A DNA stretch of 44,392 nucleotides from an uncultured Schlesneria sp. (GTDB lineage Bacteria; Planctomycetota; Planctomycetia; Planctomycetales; Planctomycetaceae), in contig CAIOKO010000163.1 in NCBI GenBank assembly GCA_903858935.1, positions 1 to 44,392 on the forward strand, read 5' to 3'. The notes under the pieces were generated by a model that was given only the letters and a program-made list of their open reading frames with translations, was not told where the DNA came from and did not search any database. The position numbers were made by a program, and so were the translations under genes. This document shows, piece by piece, positions 26,699 through 35,300 of the stretch (position 1 is the first letter of the stretch; every line of letters starts with the position of its first letter).

Positions 26699-27547
26699 AT
26701 GAATCGCCGATCGATCCTGGTTGCGAGTCTGCTGTGCATGCTCGCCTTCTTTTCAGAAAGAACGCCCATGAATGCTGCCGACAGAAATGCCCTTGAACCT
26801 GGTCCTGCGGACAAGGATGCACCAAAAGAATTCACGACCACCAAAAGTGGTCTGAAATACCGAGTCCTGCGTAAAACCGAAGGTGTCAAAGCGACCGCGA
26901 AGGATACTGTCAAAGTCCACTACAAAGGTTGGCTTGATAGTGGAAAAGTCTTTGATCAGTCGTACGGCCAGGACGGGGAGGCCATCCAGTTTCCGCTTAA
27001 CGGAGTCATTGCCGGATGGACTGAAGGGATGCAATTGGTTGGTGAAGGGGGAATGATCGAACTCGAAATTCCCTACGAATTAGGCTACGGAGTTGAAGGG
27101 CACCCGCCGGTGATTCCCGGCAAGGCCAGACTCCATTTTATCGTCGAATTACTGAAGGTGATTCCCTCACCGAAGCCGATTGAACCTGGTGCGGTTGACA
27201 AGGACGCACCCGAGGAATTCACGACCACATCAAGCGGCCTTAAATATCGGATCCGTCGCAAATCAAATGGTAAAAAGCCGGTGGCAACCAGCAAGGTCGA
27301 AGTCCATTACAAAGGCTGGTTTGATAATGGCGAGATTTTCGACAGCTCGTACAGCAGAGGGAAATCGATTGGATTTCCGCTCAGTGGCGTAATCAAGGGT
27401 TGGACGGAAGGAATGCAATTGATCGGCGAAGGGGGAATGATTGAACTGGAAGTTCCCTACGATCTTGCTTACGGAGAACGGGGTCGACCCGGAATTCCGC
27501 CGAAAGCAGATTTGCACTTCCTGGTCGAATTGCTGGAAGTGAAGTAG
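26699..27547 (+). CDS. Secreted tandem FKBP-type peptidyl-prolyl isomerase
   Basis: A 282-residue exported protein with two complete FKBP domains. After a signal peptide (MNRRSILVASLLCMLAFFSE), domain 1 covers about residues 37-157 (VHYKGWLDSGKVFDQSYGQD, GWTEGMQLVGEGGMIELEIP) and domain 2 about 160-282 (VHYKGWFDNGEIFDSSYSRG, GWTEGMQLIGEGGMIELEVP). Each domain is preceded by the same kind of leader, P-x-x-x-D-K-D-A-P-(K/E)-E-F-T-T-T, which also occurs in the upstream single-domain gene. The whole set therefore looks like successive local duplications. GAGGT precedes the ATG at 26699. A palindromic terminator follows at 27569. Confidence 0.92.
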   Translation: MNRRSILVASLLCMLAFFSERTPMNAADRNALEPGPADKDAPKEFTTTKSGLKYRVLRKTEGVKATAKDTVKVHYKGWLDSGKVFDQSYGQDGEAIQFPLNGVIAGWTEGMQLVGEGGMIELEIPYELGYGVEGHPPVIPGKARLHFIVELLKVIPSPKPIEPGAVDKDAPEEFTTTSSGLKYRIRRKSNGKKPVATSKVEVHYKGWFDNGEIFDSSYSRGKSIGFPLSGVIKGWTEGMQLIGEGGMIELEVPYDLAYGERGRPGIPPKADLHFLVELLEVK

Positions 27548-27568
27548 GCCTCAATCGAATCCCGTTGA

Positions 27569-27626
27569 GTTTTCAGTGTTCAGCTTGTCGTTTTCATGTG
27601 AAAACGACAAGCTGAACACTGAAAAC
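27569..27626. terminator. Long perfect palindrome, probable bidirectional terminator
   Basis: Arms of 28 bases (27569-27596 and 27599-27626) are fully complementary around a TG loop. The first arm begins GTTTTCAGTGTTCAGC. It sits 21 bases after the FKBP stop and 24 bases before the stop of the convergent lipoprotein gene, and T-rich ends occur on both strands (the arms start GTTTTC), as needed for termination in both directions. Confidence 0.7.
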
Positions 27627-27650
27627 AATCAACACATCCCTGGGCCTGGA

Positions 27651-27980
27651 TCAGTAAGTAGGCAAGCTGTTAACAGGAACAACTGCTGTATTGTAAATCG
27701 GAGCTCCTTGGATGACAGCTGGAGCTGCTGCGGTCTGCTGCGGAACGTAGGCCGACTGGGTATATCCGGCTGGCGCGAAAGCGGTCTGGCTCATGTCGCC
27801 CTGGTAAAGTTGTGCACCTTGAGGGACGTAGCCAGCGCCAGCAGGTGAGCAGCCATTGTTGCACGGAGAGCAGCCACCACCCATAGGGTAACCAGCGGTA
27901 TATCCGCGGCTCATGCAGCAGCCGACCGATGACACGGCCAACATCAAACCCATAGTTACCGATGCGTACTTGTTGAACAT
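27651..27980 (-). CDS. Small predicted lipoprotein rich in Gly, Tyr, Pro and Ala
   Basis: A 109-residue protein. The signal MFNKYASVTMGLMLAVSSVGC ends in a double cysteine, so it is probably a lipoprotein. The mature part is low complexity, with CSPCNNGCSP containing three cysteines, then Tyr/Gln/Ala/Pro-rich sequence to the end (VVPVNSLPTY). AAAGGAA precedes the ATG. I recognise no family; similar small cysteine- and tyrosine-rich secreted proteins are common in planctomycetes and may belong to the cell surface. It ends against the convergent FKBP gene across a long palindrome. Confidence 0.72.
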   Translation of the reverse strand: MFNKYASVTMGLMLAVSSVGCCMSRGYTAGYPMGGGCSPCNNGCSPAGAGYVPQGAQLYQGDMSQTAFAPAGYTQSAYVPQQTAAAPAVIQGAPIYNTAVVPVNSLPTY

Positions 27981-28425
27981 ACAGTGTTCCTTTGAACCAA
28001 ATTTTCAGCAGACAGGATGTGGGGAGGGGGAGATGTGACCGGCGAACAATGCTGGTACCGGTGGGAGAACCGCCCAGCCAAAGTCTGAAGTCCGTCGGCG
28101 CGGGGCGTGATATATGCGAAGTCGGGATTTTGAGGAAATACCATTTTTCAAAAAAATGGCATTTTTTCGAGAATCTTCTCAAGAAATTTGCCGGACCGTC
28201 GTTCGAAGCTCACGGTGCCGACGTGCCGCTCAACGCGGGTGACGATTTTCCCACAGAATGGAAACTGTGGTTTTTTTAGCGATTTTGCCATGGGACGACT
28301 GAAGTGTTCAGGCAGAGATTGAGTGTGTCGCCGCACCGCGGGTTATTGAGCGATCTTAAGACTTCCCGAATGGAATGATGTCAGAATCGTAGTTCAAACA
28401 TTTCTGAAATCGTGACAGAAAAAAT
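27981..28425. other. 445-base intergenic region with A/T-rich hairpins and a plus-strand terminator-like stem
   Basis: Both flanking genes are on the minus strand. Around 28139-28158 CCATTTTTCAAAAAAATGG is a stem-loop. At 28251-28277 a further structure is a plus-strand terminator-like hairpin (listed separately). An open frame at 27992-28279 on the plus strand has unlikely composition and was not accepted as a gene. Confidence 0.5.
28251..28277 (+). terminator. Orphan Rho-independent terminator-like hairpin
   Basis: CCACAG, an eight-base loop and CTGTGG are followed directly by seven T residues on the plus strand. No annotated plus-strand gene ends nearby (the last one stops at 27547 with its own palindrome), so it either ends an unannotated short RNA or is chance. 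Confidence 0.4.
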
Positions 28426-29241
28426 CTAAAATCCGCTGGCGGGAGCTGGTTTCGCTTGGGCCGCGTTTTTGTCGGTTCCTACCTTTGGCGGTGTTGACGT
28501 GAAGTTGAACGATTCCAGCATCATCGGAATTCGCTCGTTGACCTTTTGAGCGTTCTCGATTCCCTCAGGCAAGACCACCACGATAACACCGATCACACTA
28601 CCGAGTTTCTTTCCATAGACTTCAAAGGTGTAGTTCGTTCCATCAATGTCCTTCCCTTTGAAGCTGCAGACATCGAATGTGGACTGGATCTGATAGGCTG
28701 GAGAGACTTTAGGATGGACCTGCGTCGTCTCGTCCGAAGGGGAAATTCGAAGCTTTTCAGACAAATAGACTTTCAGATTATTTACAAACTCGCCCGCATC
28801 AGTGGCGTGCTCACCAGCCAGTTCCCAATAATTACTGAGGACATAAATGTAACCCTTACGTTCTTCAAAGACGCCACCCCCTTTCGCGACTTTAAAGACC
28901 GATTCCCAGGCGCCATGTAATTCGGGGAATGTCAAATTCAGATAGTCGGGCTGACGCGGATCGATCGCGGGTTGTTCGAACGTCCCGTCGTCCTTTTGAA
29001 TCAACGCGGCGGCAGGAATGGGCGTGAATTGGCTGGGGACTCGCAAATCAATCAGATTGCTCGCAGCCGACCATTTTGGAGAAAGCGATTGCTCGATTTT
29101 ATCGAGATAAGCGTAATACTTTTTCGTTTCTGCCAATCGAGCTTCGTACTCGGCAAAGCCACAACCTGCCACAAACAGAAAAAAAACCGCCGACGTGAAA
29201 ACCCATGAGCGTTTCGAAAAATCGCATGGCGAACTGTTCAT
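28426..29241 (-). CDS. Predicted lipoprotein of unknown function
   Basis: A 271-residue protein with a lipoprotein signal whose lipobox is LFVAGC (cysteine at about residue 27). The mature part begins with a helical segment (YEARLAETKKYYAYLDKIEQ) and continues as a globular domain with the motifs LNLTFPELHGAWESVFKV, YIYVLSNYWELAGE and VIVVVLPEG, ending in a low-complexity Ala/Pro/Lys tail. Similar single-domain lipoproteins of unknown function appear widespread in planctomycetes, but I cannot name a family. It is probably transcribed alone. Confidence 0.75.
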   Translation of the reverse strand: MNSSPCDFSKRSWVFTSAVFFLFVAGCGFAEYEARLAETKKYYAYLDKIEQSLSPKWSAASNLIDLRVPSQFTPIPAAALIQKDDGTFEQPAIDPRQPDYLNLTFPELHGAWESVFKVAKGGGVFEERKGYIYVLSNYWELAGEHATDAGEFVNNLKVYLSEKLRISPSDETTQVHPKVSPAYQIQSTFDVCSFKGKDIDGTNYTFEVYGKKLGSVIGVIVVVLPEGIENAQKVNERIPMMLESFNFTSTPPKVGTDKNAAQAKPAPASGF

Positions 29242-29566
29242 AGGTTTTCCTCAAGCACAATCGGTTGGGTCGTCATTCGGGCAACAGCATCAGACTTTCC
29301 GGTAGGGGTATGATTGTGGTGAAACGCCTGCAACCCGTCAATCAAACGGTTTTCTTTGATTTTCGGGCGGCTAGATTTCGACGGGAGCGCCAACCTGCAA
29401 ACCCTTACGTTGTCAGTCATCTAAGTTCGCGTGCGACTGCCTGACCTGCTTTTTGGTCAAGCAGTCGCTCTTTGACTGACGGTAGGAGAAGACGCCGCCA
29501 CTCAAGCTACTGTGTTACTGTGGCGCAGAATTCTCAATCCGAAGTTTGCCAGAGACTCTGTGACAA
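29242..29566. other. 325-base intergenic region, nothing recognised
   Basis: A 60-codon minus-strand frame (29238-29420) has no family resemblance. CTGACCTGC ... GCAGTCGCTC around 29440-29470 contains a weak inverted repeat (GACTGCCTGACC / GGTCAAGCAGTC). No gene or confident signal was found. Confidence 0.4.
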
Positions 29567-30049
29567 TCAGCAGACCGCGTCGAGCGAGCCATCGGCGTGC
29601 TGACGGAAGGCTGGCCCCGCTTCTTTCGGAGGGCGTGAGTAAACCTTCAGGCAGATTTTATTGTCATCCACGCTGCCGGTCACCGACATGAATGATGAAT
29701 TGCCTCCGTCGGCCGAGGCACCGACGTACCATTGAAACTCATCAACTTTCGTAAAGGATTCGGTCAGGCGGGACATGTCCAGTTCGAAACCGAGTAGTTG
29801 AGAATGGCCATCGTCTTTTCCCCCGACGATTTCCGTCGAACCCAGGTATAGCCGTGCTTCCCAGCCGTCGTTTGTGTATTCGCATTGCGAGCCGACCCGG
29901 CCAACTCCGGTCAGCGGGGTGAAAAGCGCAGCCGTCTGGTGGATCAGGACTGTCAGCCACTCAGGGCGTCTTTGACGATCGTGTCGATCTCGCTGGCGAT
30001 GTTCGAGTTGCTTCAGAAGGTGCTGTACCAGCAAATGCGAATGGGCCAA
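29567..30049 (-). CDS. Hypothetical protein, probably 5'-truncated
   Basis: A 160-residue frame that opens with TTG at 30049 and has no ATG; a stop lies 10 codons upstream. The C-terminal two thirds look like a genuine folded domain: FTPLTGVGRVGSQCEYTNDG, WEARLYLGSTEIVGGKDDG and DEFQWYVGASADGG. The N-terminal part (AHSHLLVQHLLKQLEHRQRD) is helical and Arg-rich. I recognise no named family. Because of the weak start and the fragment just upstream at 30074-30226, this may be the 3' part of a decayed gene, though a short genuine protein from a TTG start is possible. Confidence 0.5.
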   Translation of the reverse strand: MAHSHLLVQHLLKQLEHRQRDRHDRQRRPEWLTVLIHQTAALFTPLTGVGRVGSQCEYTNDGWEARLYLGSTEIVGGKDDGHSQLLGFELDMSRLTESFTKVDEFQWYVGASADGGNSSFMSVTGSVDDNKICLKVYSRPPKEAGPAFRQHADGSLDAVC

Positions 30050-30073
30050 GATGGCGGACTCCGGTTGAAATGC

Positions 30074-30226
30074 CTATGGATCTCGGTGAAAAACATGCTG
30101 CGAGATCCATCCCGCCCGACGGCTGATGACCAGCCTGTCGCGTTTCAGGTTCGCGACCACATACATATCGGGTGAATCGTCTCGAAAGCCGAGCGGAACT
30201 CGTGAGACTTGTCGTGTCACGCCTAT
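30074..30226 (-). pseudogene. Coding-like fragment upstream of the 29567-30049 gene
   Basis: An open stretch of about 50 codons on the minus strand reads GVTRQVSRVPLGFRDDSPDM and continues YVVANLKRDRLVISRRAGWI, then SQHVFHRDP and a stop at 30074. The residue mix is protein-like and it lies just before the truncated-looking gene. An ATG exists only at 30166, in the middle. It is probably a gene remnant; function unknown. Confidence 0.35.
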
Positions 30227-30570
30227 TCACGGTTCAATCAGGTCAATCAAGCACCGTTTGCAGGCGTTCCGCATCTGTCGGAGCATGTGGATTGAACCGA
30301 TTCTGCATTCAAAACAACCAGTAGCATCTTGCAGGCGTGTAAGGCTTACAATCTTTTGGTGGACATTTCGCCGTACACTTGACGCAATGACGACTGGTTT
30401 GAAAATTTATAACCATTTGGCGGAAAGGAGCTTGCGGCACAAAATTAACTTCGGCAAGAGCTGCCGAAGCGAAATTGGTGCATCAGTTGCTTTCCGTACG
30501 AATACCCTTCGCCAAATGGCATGATGCCATTTCTACGACAAATTCATTTCAATCAGAATTCGGAATCAGC
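30227..30570. other. Intergenic region with several short hairpins before the peptidase gene
   Basis: CTTCGGCAAGAGCTGCCGAAG near 30449-30469 and AAATGGCATGATGCCATTT near 30513-30531 are perfect stem-loops. CCATTTGGCGG near 30412 is the inverse of CCGCCAAATGG-like sequence near 30509. They may act on the mRNA leader of the peptidase gene or form a small repeat element. No gene was seen. Confidence 0.45.
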
Positions 30571-31602
30571 ATGGACGCTTTCTTCCGTGGTTTTCTATTA
30601 GTCGGCGCATTGGCGTCACTAGGGGCTGGATTTCGTACGCCCAACTTCGTTGTTGAAGCCCCCACTGCTGAGTTTGCAAAACAGGTGGGTGAGGCGGCGG
30701 AAATTTACCGCAAGGAACTGGCCATCGAATGGACCGGACAACCACTGCCAGGGAACTGGAAGCAACCTTGTCCCATTTCAGTCAAAGTGGGAAACATCGG
30801 TGCTGGCGGTGCAACGACCTTCAATTTTCAAGCAGGGGAGGTCTATGGTTGGAGGATGGAAATTCAGGGGACTGAGCAACGGATTCTCGATTCGGTGCTT
30901 CCACACGAGATCAACCACACGATTTTCGCCAGCCATTTCCGTCGTCCGCTGCCACGCTGGGCAGATGAAGGGGCCGCATCGTTGATTGAACATGATTCTG
31001 AACGGAATCGTTTGCGGGACATCCATAGCAAAGTCATGGGAACACGACGCAAAATCCCGCTGAAAGCATTGCTGGATATCAAAAACTATCCGCAGGACAA
31101 ACAGGATGTTTTGACACTCTATGCCGAAGGACATTCGCTCGCCGACTTTCTGATCCAGAACAGCAGCAAGCCTCAGTATCTGCGATTAATGGCACTGGCC
31201 TATGATCGAGGCTGGGAACCTGCTTTGAAAAGTCTTTATGGTTACAAAAGCATTGACGCTCTGGAAAAAGAATGGGATCAATGGGTCATGGCGGGTAGTG
31301 CAAAACTGAATATTCCGGCCGGATCTCAAGTTGCGACCCGAGATCAAAATCCATCCTACTCGCCAATCATCCGTGGCCAGTCTACGGATGACGCACCCAA
31401 GTTGGGTGAACCTAAGCCGATCAAGGCTAGAGGGACCGCTGTCGAACGTGAGCCAATAGACGTAGCCGACGCATCAGTACCTCCCCCACGTCGCAGTCGA
31501 AATGGTTTGGAGGAACCGTTGTTGACATTGGAATCAGTCTCGAGTGGTGCGGCCAAGATACCGCAGATGCCGTCAGGCCGTTTCGAAGATCGTGACCAAT
31601 AA
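30571..31602 (+). CDS. Secreted gluzincin-type (peptidase MA-like) metallopeptidase
   Basis: A 343-residue protein with an N-terminal hydrophobic signal (MDAFFRGFLLVGALASLGAG). It carries the zinc motif HEINH (residues 112-116) in the stretch VLPHEINHTIFASHF, and the third ligand is probably Glu133 in PRWADEGAAS, the arrangement of peptidase-MA-like gluzincins. The C-terminal ninety residues are Pro/Arg/Ser-rich and probably disordered. It should hydrolyse peptide bonds outside the cytoplasm; its substrate is unknown. The frame is open to 30475, but the signal peptide and family sequence begin at ATG 30571. It has no close operon partner. Confidence 0.82.
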   Translation: MDAFFRGFLLVGALASLGAGFRTPNFVVEAPTAEFAKQVGEAAEIYRKELAIEWTGQPLPGNWKQPCPISVKVGNIGAGGATTFNFQAGEVYGWRMEIQGTEQRILDSVLPHEINHTIFASHFRRPLPRWADEGAASLIEHDSERNRLRDIHSKVMGTRRKIPLKALLDIKNYPQDKQDVLTLYAEGHSLADFLIQNSSKPQYLRLMALAYDRGWEPALKSLYGYKSIDALEKEWDQWVMAGSAKLNIPAGSQVATRDQNPSYSPIIRGQSTDDAPKLGEPKPIKARGTAVEREPIDVADASVPPPRRSRNGLEEPLLTLESVSSGAAKIPQMPSGRFEDRDQ

Positions 31603-32005
31603 CACGAACGGCGATTCCTCTTCGCTCTAATGCGTCCCGCGTTGAAACGCAGTTTGGAGGGACATCACTTCGAACTCCTGCCAAAAATCGAAAATAAGAC
31701 TCCTCAAATCGTATATAAACGTCGGGGAATTGGCAGCATCGGCAACGTAAGGCCCTTCGTTACGAAATAACGGTGTCCTCAACTGCTCCTGACGCGACTC
31801 TGACGACGATGTTTTCTAGGATTCAGGCTTTGAAAGTGTTCCCCTCGATCGCTCTAAGCAGCAGGCCGAAGTGGGAGCCGTAATCGGAATTTCGCCGGCC
31901 GCCTGATCCAATGGCCTTCAATTGGCCCTGAAAAATCACGAAGAGGCATTGTCTTTATAAGACTGGCGAAGAATCTCGGTTGTCACGAGCGTTTTCTGGA
32001 AAACA
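31603..32005. other. 400-base intergenic region, nothing recognised
   Basis: Between the peptidase gene and the tRNA terminator no gene, hairpin with a U-tract or repeat copy was recognised on either strand. Short open frames here are shadows or random. Confidence 0.4.
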
Positions 32006-32043
32006 GAAAAACCCCAAGAAACATGGTGTTTCTCAGGGTTTTC
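32006..32043 (-). terminator. Terminator of the tRNA-Cys gene
   Basis: On the minus strand, seven to eight bases after the tRNA, CCCTGAGAAAC pairs with GTTTCTTGGGG around an ACCAT loop and is followed by TTTTTCTG. This is a classical Rho-independent terminator. Confidence 0.8.
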
Positions 32044-32049
32044 CTGAAA

Positions 32050-32121
32050 AGGCTCCGGTCGGAGTCGAACCGACGATGACGGATTTGCAATCCGTTGCCT
32101 TAGCCACTTGGCCACGGAGCC
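32050..32121 (-). tRNA. tRNA-Cys (GCA anticodon)
   Basis: The minus strand folds as a cloverleaf: acceptor GGCTCCG/CGGAGCC, a D arm with GGCC ... GGC-type pairing, anticodon stem ACGGA/TCCGT around loop TTGCAAA (anticodon GCA), and a T arm GTCGG-TTCGACT-CCGAC. The discriminator base is U73 (base 32050 is A on the plus strand), the known identity element of tRNA-Cys. The CCA end is not encoded. It lies between plus-strand genes but is on the minus strand, with its own terminator. Confidence 0.95.
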
Positions 32122-32336
32122 AGCGAGTGTATGTATCGACGAATCAACGCGATGAGTTGAGCTTTCTTCCCCTGTTATCCGAAAAGTCTGCGTAAATTTC
32201 ATAATCGGCACAATCGGCAACTGGAATGTAGCGACGCAGGTTCGGACAGTCAATCGCCTGAGCGATCTCATCTGAGCCCTGGGACTGGCGAATCCAGCCA
32301 TCAAGCGCGATAATCGGGTTTGCGAATTATACGCTC

Positions 32337-35300
32337 TTGGATGGAAACAACATGACCCAAAAACGTGCTCTAGTCCTGCCAGGCTGTCTTGCCTGGCTAC
32401 CGGTTTTGATTGTCACGCTTTCGTCGCTGGTCGCGGCGGAGGAAGGGGTGAATTTCAATCGGGATATTCGGCCCATCCTTTCGGATAAATGCTTCGCCTG
32501 TCACGGTCTCGACAAGCTTGCTCGCAAAGCCGATCTGCGCCTTGATCGACGGGAATCTGCAGTCGAGACCAAAGCGATCGTGCCCGGCGAACCGGAAATG
32601 AGTGCCGTCATCGAGCGGATTTTTTCTACCGATGACGAAACTGTCATGCCTCCGAAGAAGTCGAACAAACCGCTGACCGATGATCAGAAAGCTTTGATTC
32701 GTCGCTGGATCGCTGAAGGAGCCGAATATCATCCTCACTGGTCCCTGATTCCCGTCCCAAAACAGGTTGACGTACCAAAACTGAATGAAAAGGCTAGCTG
32801 GGTCAGAAATCCGATTGATGCGTTCGTCATGTCTCGTCTGCAGCAAGAGGGATTGCAGCCGGCGGCTGAGGCGTCTCGGGAGACGTGGTTGCGCCGCGCG
32901 AGTTTCGATCTGACCGGGCTTCCCCCGTCGCTGGCTGATCTCGACAAGTTTCTACATGACACCTCGCCCAACGCCTATGAGCAGGCTATCGATCGATTGC
33001 TGGAATTACCTGCCTACGGAGAACGAATGACGAATGAGTGGCTTGACGTCGCTCGGTATGCAGATACGTTCGGTTATCAAGCGGATCGGGAGACTCATCT
33101 TTGGCCATGGCGCGATTGGGTCATCCGCGCTTTCAACAGTAACCTTTCTTACGATCAATTCATTACCTGGCAGACAGCAGGTGACCTCATTCCTGATGCA
33201 ACTCGTGACCAGCGATTGGCGACGGCGTTTAACCGCTTGCATCGCCAAACGAACGAAGGGGGAAGTATCGAAGAAGAGTTTCGTCAGTCGTATATTGCCG
33301 ATCGTGTCGTTACAAACGGGACAGCGTTCCTGGGGCTGACCATGGAATGTGCTCGCTGCCATGATCATAAATACGACCCGATTGCGCAGGCCGACTTCTA
33401 CAAATTGGCGGCATTCTTTTCGAACATTGATGAACATGGCCTCTATTCCCACTTCACCGAGACCGCCCCAACACCGACGCTGCTTCTTTACGAAGGTGAT
33501 CAAAAAACTCGCCATGAAGAACTGCTGGCCAAAATCAGATTGAGCGAATCAAATCTGGCGCGGATTCGAGAAGAAGCTCAACAGCGCTTCGCCATGCATC
33601 CGTTATCAATGCTGGAAATCAGCGACGTCAAGTCGTTGTCGAAAGTACTCAATCGCAACACATCAGCCACCCCTGCAAAAGAAGCGAATGCTCCGGCATT
33701 GCCGGCCAATACGGCGTTCGTACCCAAGCTTCGTTTTACATTCGACGACGCCAAACCGAATGGTGAGAACAAACTGGTGCCGGGAATCGCCGGCCAGGCG
33801 ATGGAATTCAGTGGCGACGACCCTTTCGGGTGCCCTGGTTCAGGCAAGTACGGCCGGATGTCTCCGTTTTCAATTTCGCTCTGGTTAAAACCCGCCGAAC
33901 ACAAGCCGCGTGTCGCCGTACTGCATCAGTGCGTCGCGGCAGAAGATGCTGCATTCCGAGGATATTCGCTGATCCTCGATAACGGCCACCCTCAATTTTC
34001 ACTGATCCATTTCTGGCCAGGAAATGCGATCCAGATCCAGGCGCGACGACAAATTCCACTTAATGAGTGGACTCACATTGCGATCGTCTACGATGGCAGC
34101 AGTCATGCAGCGGGACTGAGGCTCTATGTCAACGGCAACTCTGCCGATGTGAACGTGGTTAAAGATAAGCTAACTCGCGACATAAGGTATCGGCCTGAAT
34201 GGGGCGATTCGAATTCTGGTGGAGTCGAGATGTCGCTGGGAGCCCGCTTCCGAGACGTCGGTTTTCGTCACGGCACGATTGACGAACTCGCTGTTTATGA
34301 TCATGAAATTTCTCCTTTGGAAGTGATCAAGCTCAGCCGCGAATTTCGCGCCCCGGGCGCGCCCGCTGGCGAAACAACAATCCAACTCAGCAACGCGGCG
34401 CGCTTCGAGCATTACCTGCTCAGTGACGACGAGCCATATCAGACCGCGAGCAAAGAATTGCAGGTTCTCCGCAGTCAGGAGAACGAACTCGTGACACTCG
34501 TCAAGCAGATCATGACGATGCAGGAAATGCCTGAGCCGCGTCCGACGCACGTTCTCAAACGAGGTGCTTATGATTCACTCGGTGACTTGGTCACCGCGGA
34601 CACTCCTGCCAGCATTCTGCCGTTTCCGGAAGAATATCCTCGAAACCGCCTGGGCCTGGCCAGGTGGATGACCGACGACCGTAACCCGTTGACCAGCCGC
34701 GTTGCCGTTAATCGATTATGGAGCCTCTTTTTTGGCCGCGGTCTGGTGGCATCAGTTGAAGACTTCGGAGGGCAGGGACAAACTCCGTCGAATCCAGAGT
34801 TGCTCGACTGGCTGGCGCGCGACTTCATGGATCACGGTTGGAACGTCAAACAGTTCTGTAAACAGGTCGTCTTGTCAGCGACTTACCGTCAATCGTCACG
34901 ACCTTCAGATCTGAAGCTTTATCACGAAGATCCAGAGAACCGGCTACTGGGGCGAGGTCCTCGATATCGACTCTCTGCTGAACAACTACGCGACAACGCG
35001 ATTGCGGTCAGTGGTTTGCTGGTACCGAAAATCGGGGGGCCGAGCGTGATGCCGTACCAGCCTGCCGGGCTGTGGGAAGAGGCTGGAACCGGAAAAACAT
35101 ATACTCAATCCAAGGGTGAGGGACTTTACCGTCGAAGTCTTTACACATTCTGGCGTCGAACTTCTCCTCCACCCAGTATGCGAACCTTTGACGCAACCAG
35201 TCGCGAAGTCTGCACTGCAAGACGCGAAAGAACGGCAACTCCACTTCAATCACTGGTACTACTCAACGACCCGCAATTTATTGAGGCGTCGCGTGTCCTG

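Noticed and set aside
27992-28279. 95-codon plus-strand ORF ending at the orphan terminator
   Set aside because: Its residue composition and lack of any recognised pattern argue against a gene; the terminator could belong to a non-coding RNA.
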